Shown: positions 5,971 through 6,625 of the stretch, piece by piece | Numbering within the stretch: the stretch's first letter is position 1 | Layout of the letters: the number at the start of each line of letters is the position of its first letter | DNA from: Methanosarcina sp. | GTDB taxonomy: Archaea; Halobacteriota; Methanosarcinia; Methanosarcinales; Methanosarcinaceae | Assembly (NCBI GenBank): GCA_013331265.1 | Contig: DUGS01000060.1 | Span: 8,749-15,373, forward strand | Direction: 5' to 3' | DNA: 6,625 nucleotides | Position numbers and translations under genes: made by a program | Notes under the pieces: model-generated | Seen by the model: only the letters and a program-made list of their open reading frames with translations | The model's database searches: none | Told to the model about the DNA's origin: nothing

Positions 5971-5978
5971 ATATAAAG
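5971..5978 (+). promoter_or_regulatory. Strong rightward TATA-like element far upstream of the secreted-protein gene
   Basis: CCCCTATATAAAGG is a near-ideal archaeal box A on the plus strand. Initiation near 6000 would give a leader of about 180 nt for the gene at 6183, or a short separate RNA ending near the T-run at 6006-6014 or beyond. Long 5' leaders are common in Methanosarcina. Confidence 0.4.
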
Positions 5979-6093
5979 GATTTTGAGTGCTGACATTAAA
6001 TAAGGTATTTTTTCTCGCCTATTTATTCCTTCAAACGACTTTTAAAATTTGTATTATAGAATTGACCAGATGCGCCATTTTCAATGGAAACTA

Positions 6094-6101
6094 ATATATA
6101 A
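6094..6101 (+). promoter_or_regulatory. Proximal TATA box candidate of the secreted-protein gene
   Basis: CTAATATATAAGG matches the archaeal TATA box. A start site near 6124 would leave a leader of about 60 nt. A short inverted repeat (CCATT 6075-6079 / AATGG 6083-6087) sits seven base pairs upstream. The run GGGGG at 6174-6178, four bases before the ATG, can pair with the CCUCC of 16S rRNA through one G-U wobble and supports the start at 6183. Confidence 0.42.
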
Positions 6102-6182
6102 GGAAAATAGAATAAAATTAAATTGATAAAAACTGGATGATAAAAGTGTATAAGTAAAAAAATAGAAAAATAAGGGGGAAAC

Positions 6183-6625
6183 ATGAACGGAGTAAAAAGG
6201 CTAACAATAGTGTTCATAGCCGCTATGGTAGCACTGGTCGCCTTCATATCAAGTGCTTCTGCTGCCGCACCTGCACCTAACTACGGGAGTGGAATTACGG
6301 TCGATGGGAGTTATTCAGACTGGGATCTTAGTGCCGACTACTTTGCGGATATGTATCGCGCTGGAGACCCAACTAAGGTTGTGGAGTCAAAACTGTACCT
6401 GCGTTACAATTGCAATGAAAATGTAATGTATGCACTGGTATTGGCTGAAGATAGAGCCCAAGCCTTGGAACAGGCTGGAAATGCCTGGATTGCAATTGAT
6501 ACCACAAGTAACAAGGTTGTTACAGGAGGAAGTGGCGATGATGGGGTTCCTCCAGATTTTCAGTGGGTCTACGACACCTCTGGAACCCTGATAGGTTACG
6601 AAGCTTCCTTTGCAATTGATGAAGG
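6183..6625 (+). CDS. Secreted protein with signal peptide and IDG-type beta-sandwich start (C-terminus outside window)
   Basis: The frame is open from ATG at 6183 through the window end (147 full codons). Residues 1-27 are a classical Sec signal peptide: positive start (MNGVKR), hydrophobic core 7-22, and cleavage likely after ASA at 25-27. The mature part begins APAPNYGSGITVDGSYSDWDLSADYF; the pattern (I/V)DGxxxDW opens CBM9-like/DOMON-type beta-sandwich domains in many secreted proteins. Further on are YLRYNCNENVMYALVL (72-87), WIAID (101-105), GGSGDDGVPPDF (115-126), and GYEASFAID, consistent with alternating strands. No catalytic motif is visible. Similar archaeal surface proteins can end in a PEF- or PGF-CTERM anchoring signal; that end is not in the window, so this is only a possibility. 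It is transcribed away from the antiporter behind its own promoter region. Secretion is sure, fold is inferred, and function is unknown. Confidence 0.8.
   Translation, partial: MNGVKRLTIVFIAAMVALVAFISSASAAAPAPNYGSGITVDGSYSDWDLSADYFADMYRAGDPTKVVESKLYLRYNCNENVMYALVLAEDRAQALEQAGNAWIAIDTTSNKVVTGGSGDDGVPPDFQWVYDTSGTLIGYEASFAIDE

Larger units (their letters stand above)
5528..6182. other. AT-rich divergent intergenic region
   Basis: This 655-bp stretch separates the leftward antiporter from the rightward secreted-protein gene. No open frame with a plausible start and ribosome-binding site was found; ATG triplets near 5780 and 5859 close within a few codons. The right end (5528-5641) holds the antiporter promoter, its palindrome and leader hairpin. 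The middle (about 5642-5910) shows nothing I can name. An AT-only palindrome lies at 5913-5933, TATA-like sites at 5971-5978 and 6094-6101, and a T-rich run near 6006-6014. No tRNA or recognisable structured RNA was seen. Confidence 0.6.

Noticed and set aside
6110..6160. C/D-box-like GATGATA near 6136-6142
   Set aside because: No matching D box or C'/D' pair at a proper spacing was found, so a C/D guide RNA is not supported.
6023..6247. Leftward 74-codon hydrophobic frame that could encode a small membrane protein
   Set aside because: It runs antisense across the start and signal peptide of the secreted-protein gene, so its hydrophobic N-terminus is a mirror of that coding region and AT-rich DNA; no ribosome-binding site was seen.

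Overview
The window looks like chromosomal DNA from a methanogenic archaeon of the Methanosarcina type. The evidence is moderate G+C with AT-rich intergenic stretches, archaeal TATA boxes in place of bacterial -35/-10 promoters, Shine-Dalgarno sites of the GGGGG kind, and the set of genes present. The genus is an inference from overall protein character, not from a marker gene.

Five genes run leftward (minus strand). Read from right to left in order of transcription, they are a CPA2/Kef-type cation:proton antiporter with a C-terminal RCK regulatory module (3485-5527), a Maf-family nucleotide pyrophosphatase (2791-3384), cysteinyl-tRNA synthetase cysS (1216-2637), a 135-residue protein resembling the Trypco1 (CU044_2847-type) family (689-1096), and the first 165 residues of a membrane-anchored S16 (Lon-like) serine peptidase cut by the window start (1-497). 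They are separated by 100-190 bp gaps, and several carry their own TATA-like elements, so they look like mostly separate transcription units and not one tight operon. A 655-bp AT-rich divergent region (5528-6182) precedes the only rightward gene, a secreted protein with a clear signal peptide that is cut by the window end (6183-6625).

Functionally this is mainly housekeeping: tRNA charging, nucleotide-pool sanitation, ion homeostasis and envelope proteins. The less ordinary content lies between the genes. There are three 20-bp-phased imperfect repeats with a GTGTAC core upstream of the S16 peptidase gene, and a perfect 9-bp inverted repeat that places the Shine-Dalgarno of the Trypco1 gene in a loop and ends on its start codon. 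A perfect 19-bp tandem duplication abuts the TATA box of an apparently leaderless maf gene. A perfect 8-bp-arm palindrome sits against the antiporter TATA box, and a leader hairpin lies just before the antiporter start codon. The pairing of a Trypco1-like protein with a peptidase gene is the nearest thing to a possible undescribed system, but the evidence for a functional link is thin.
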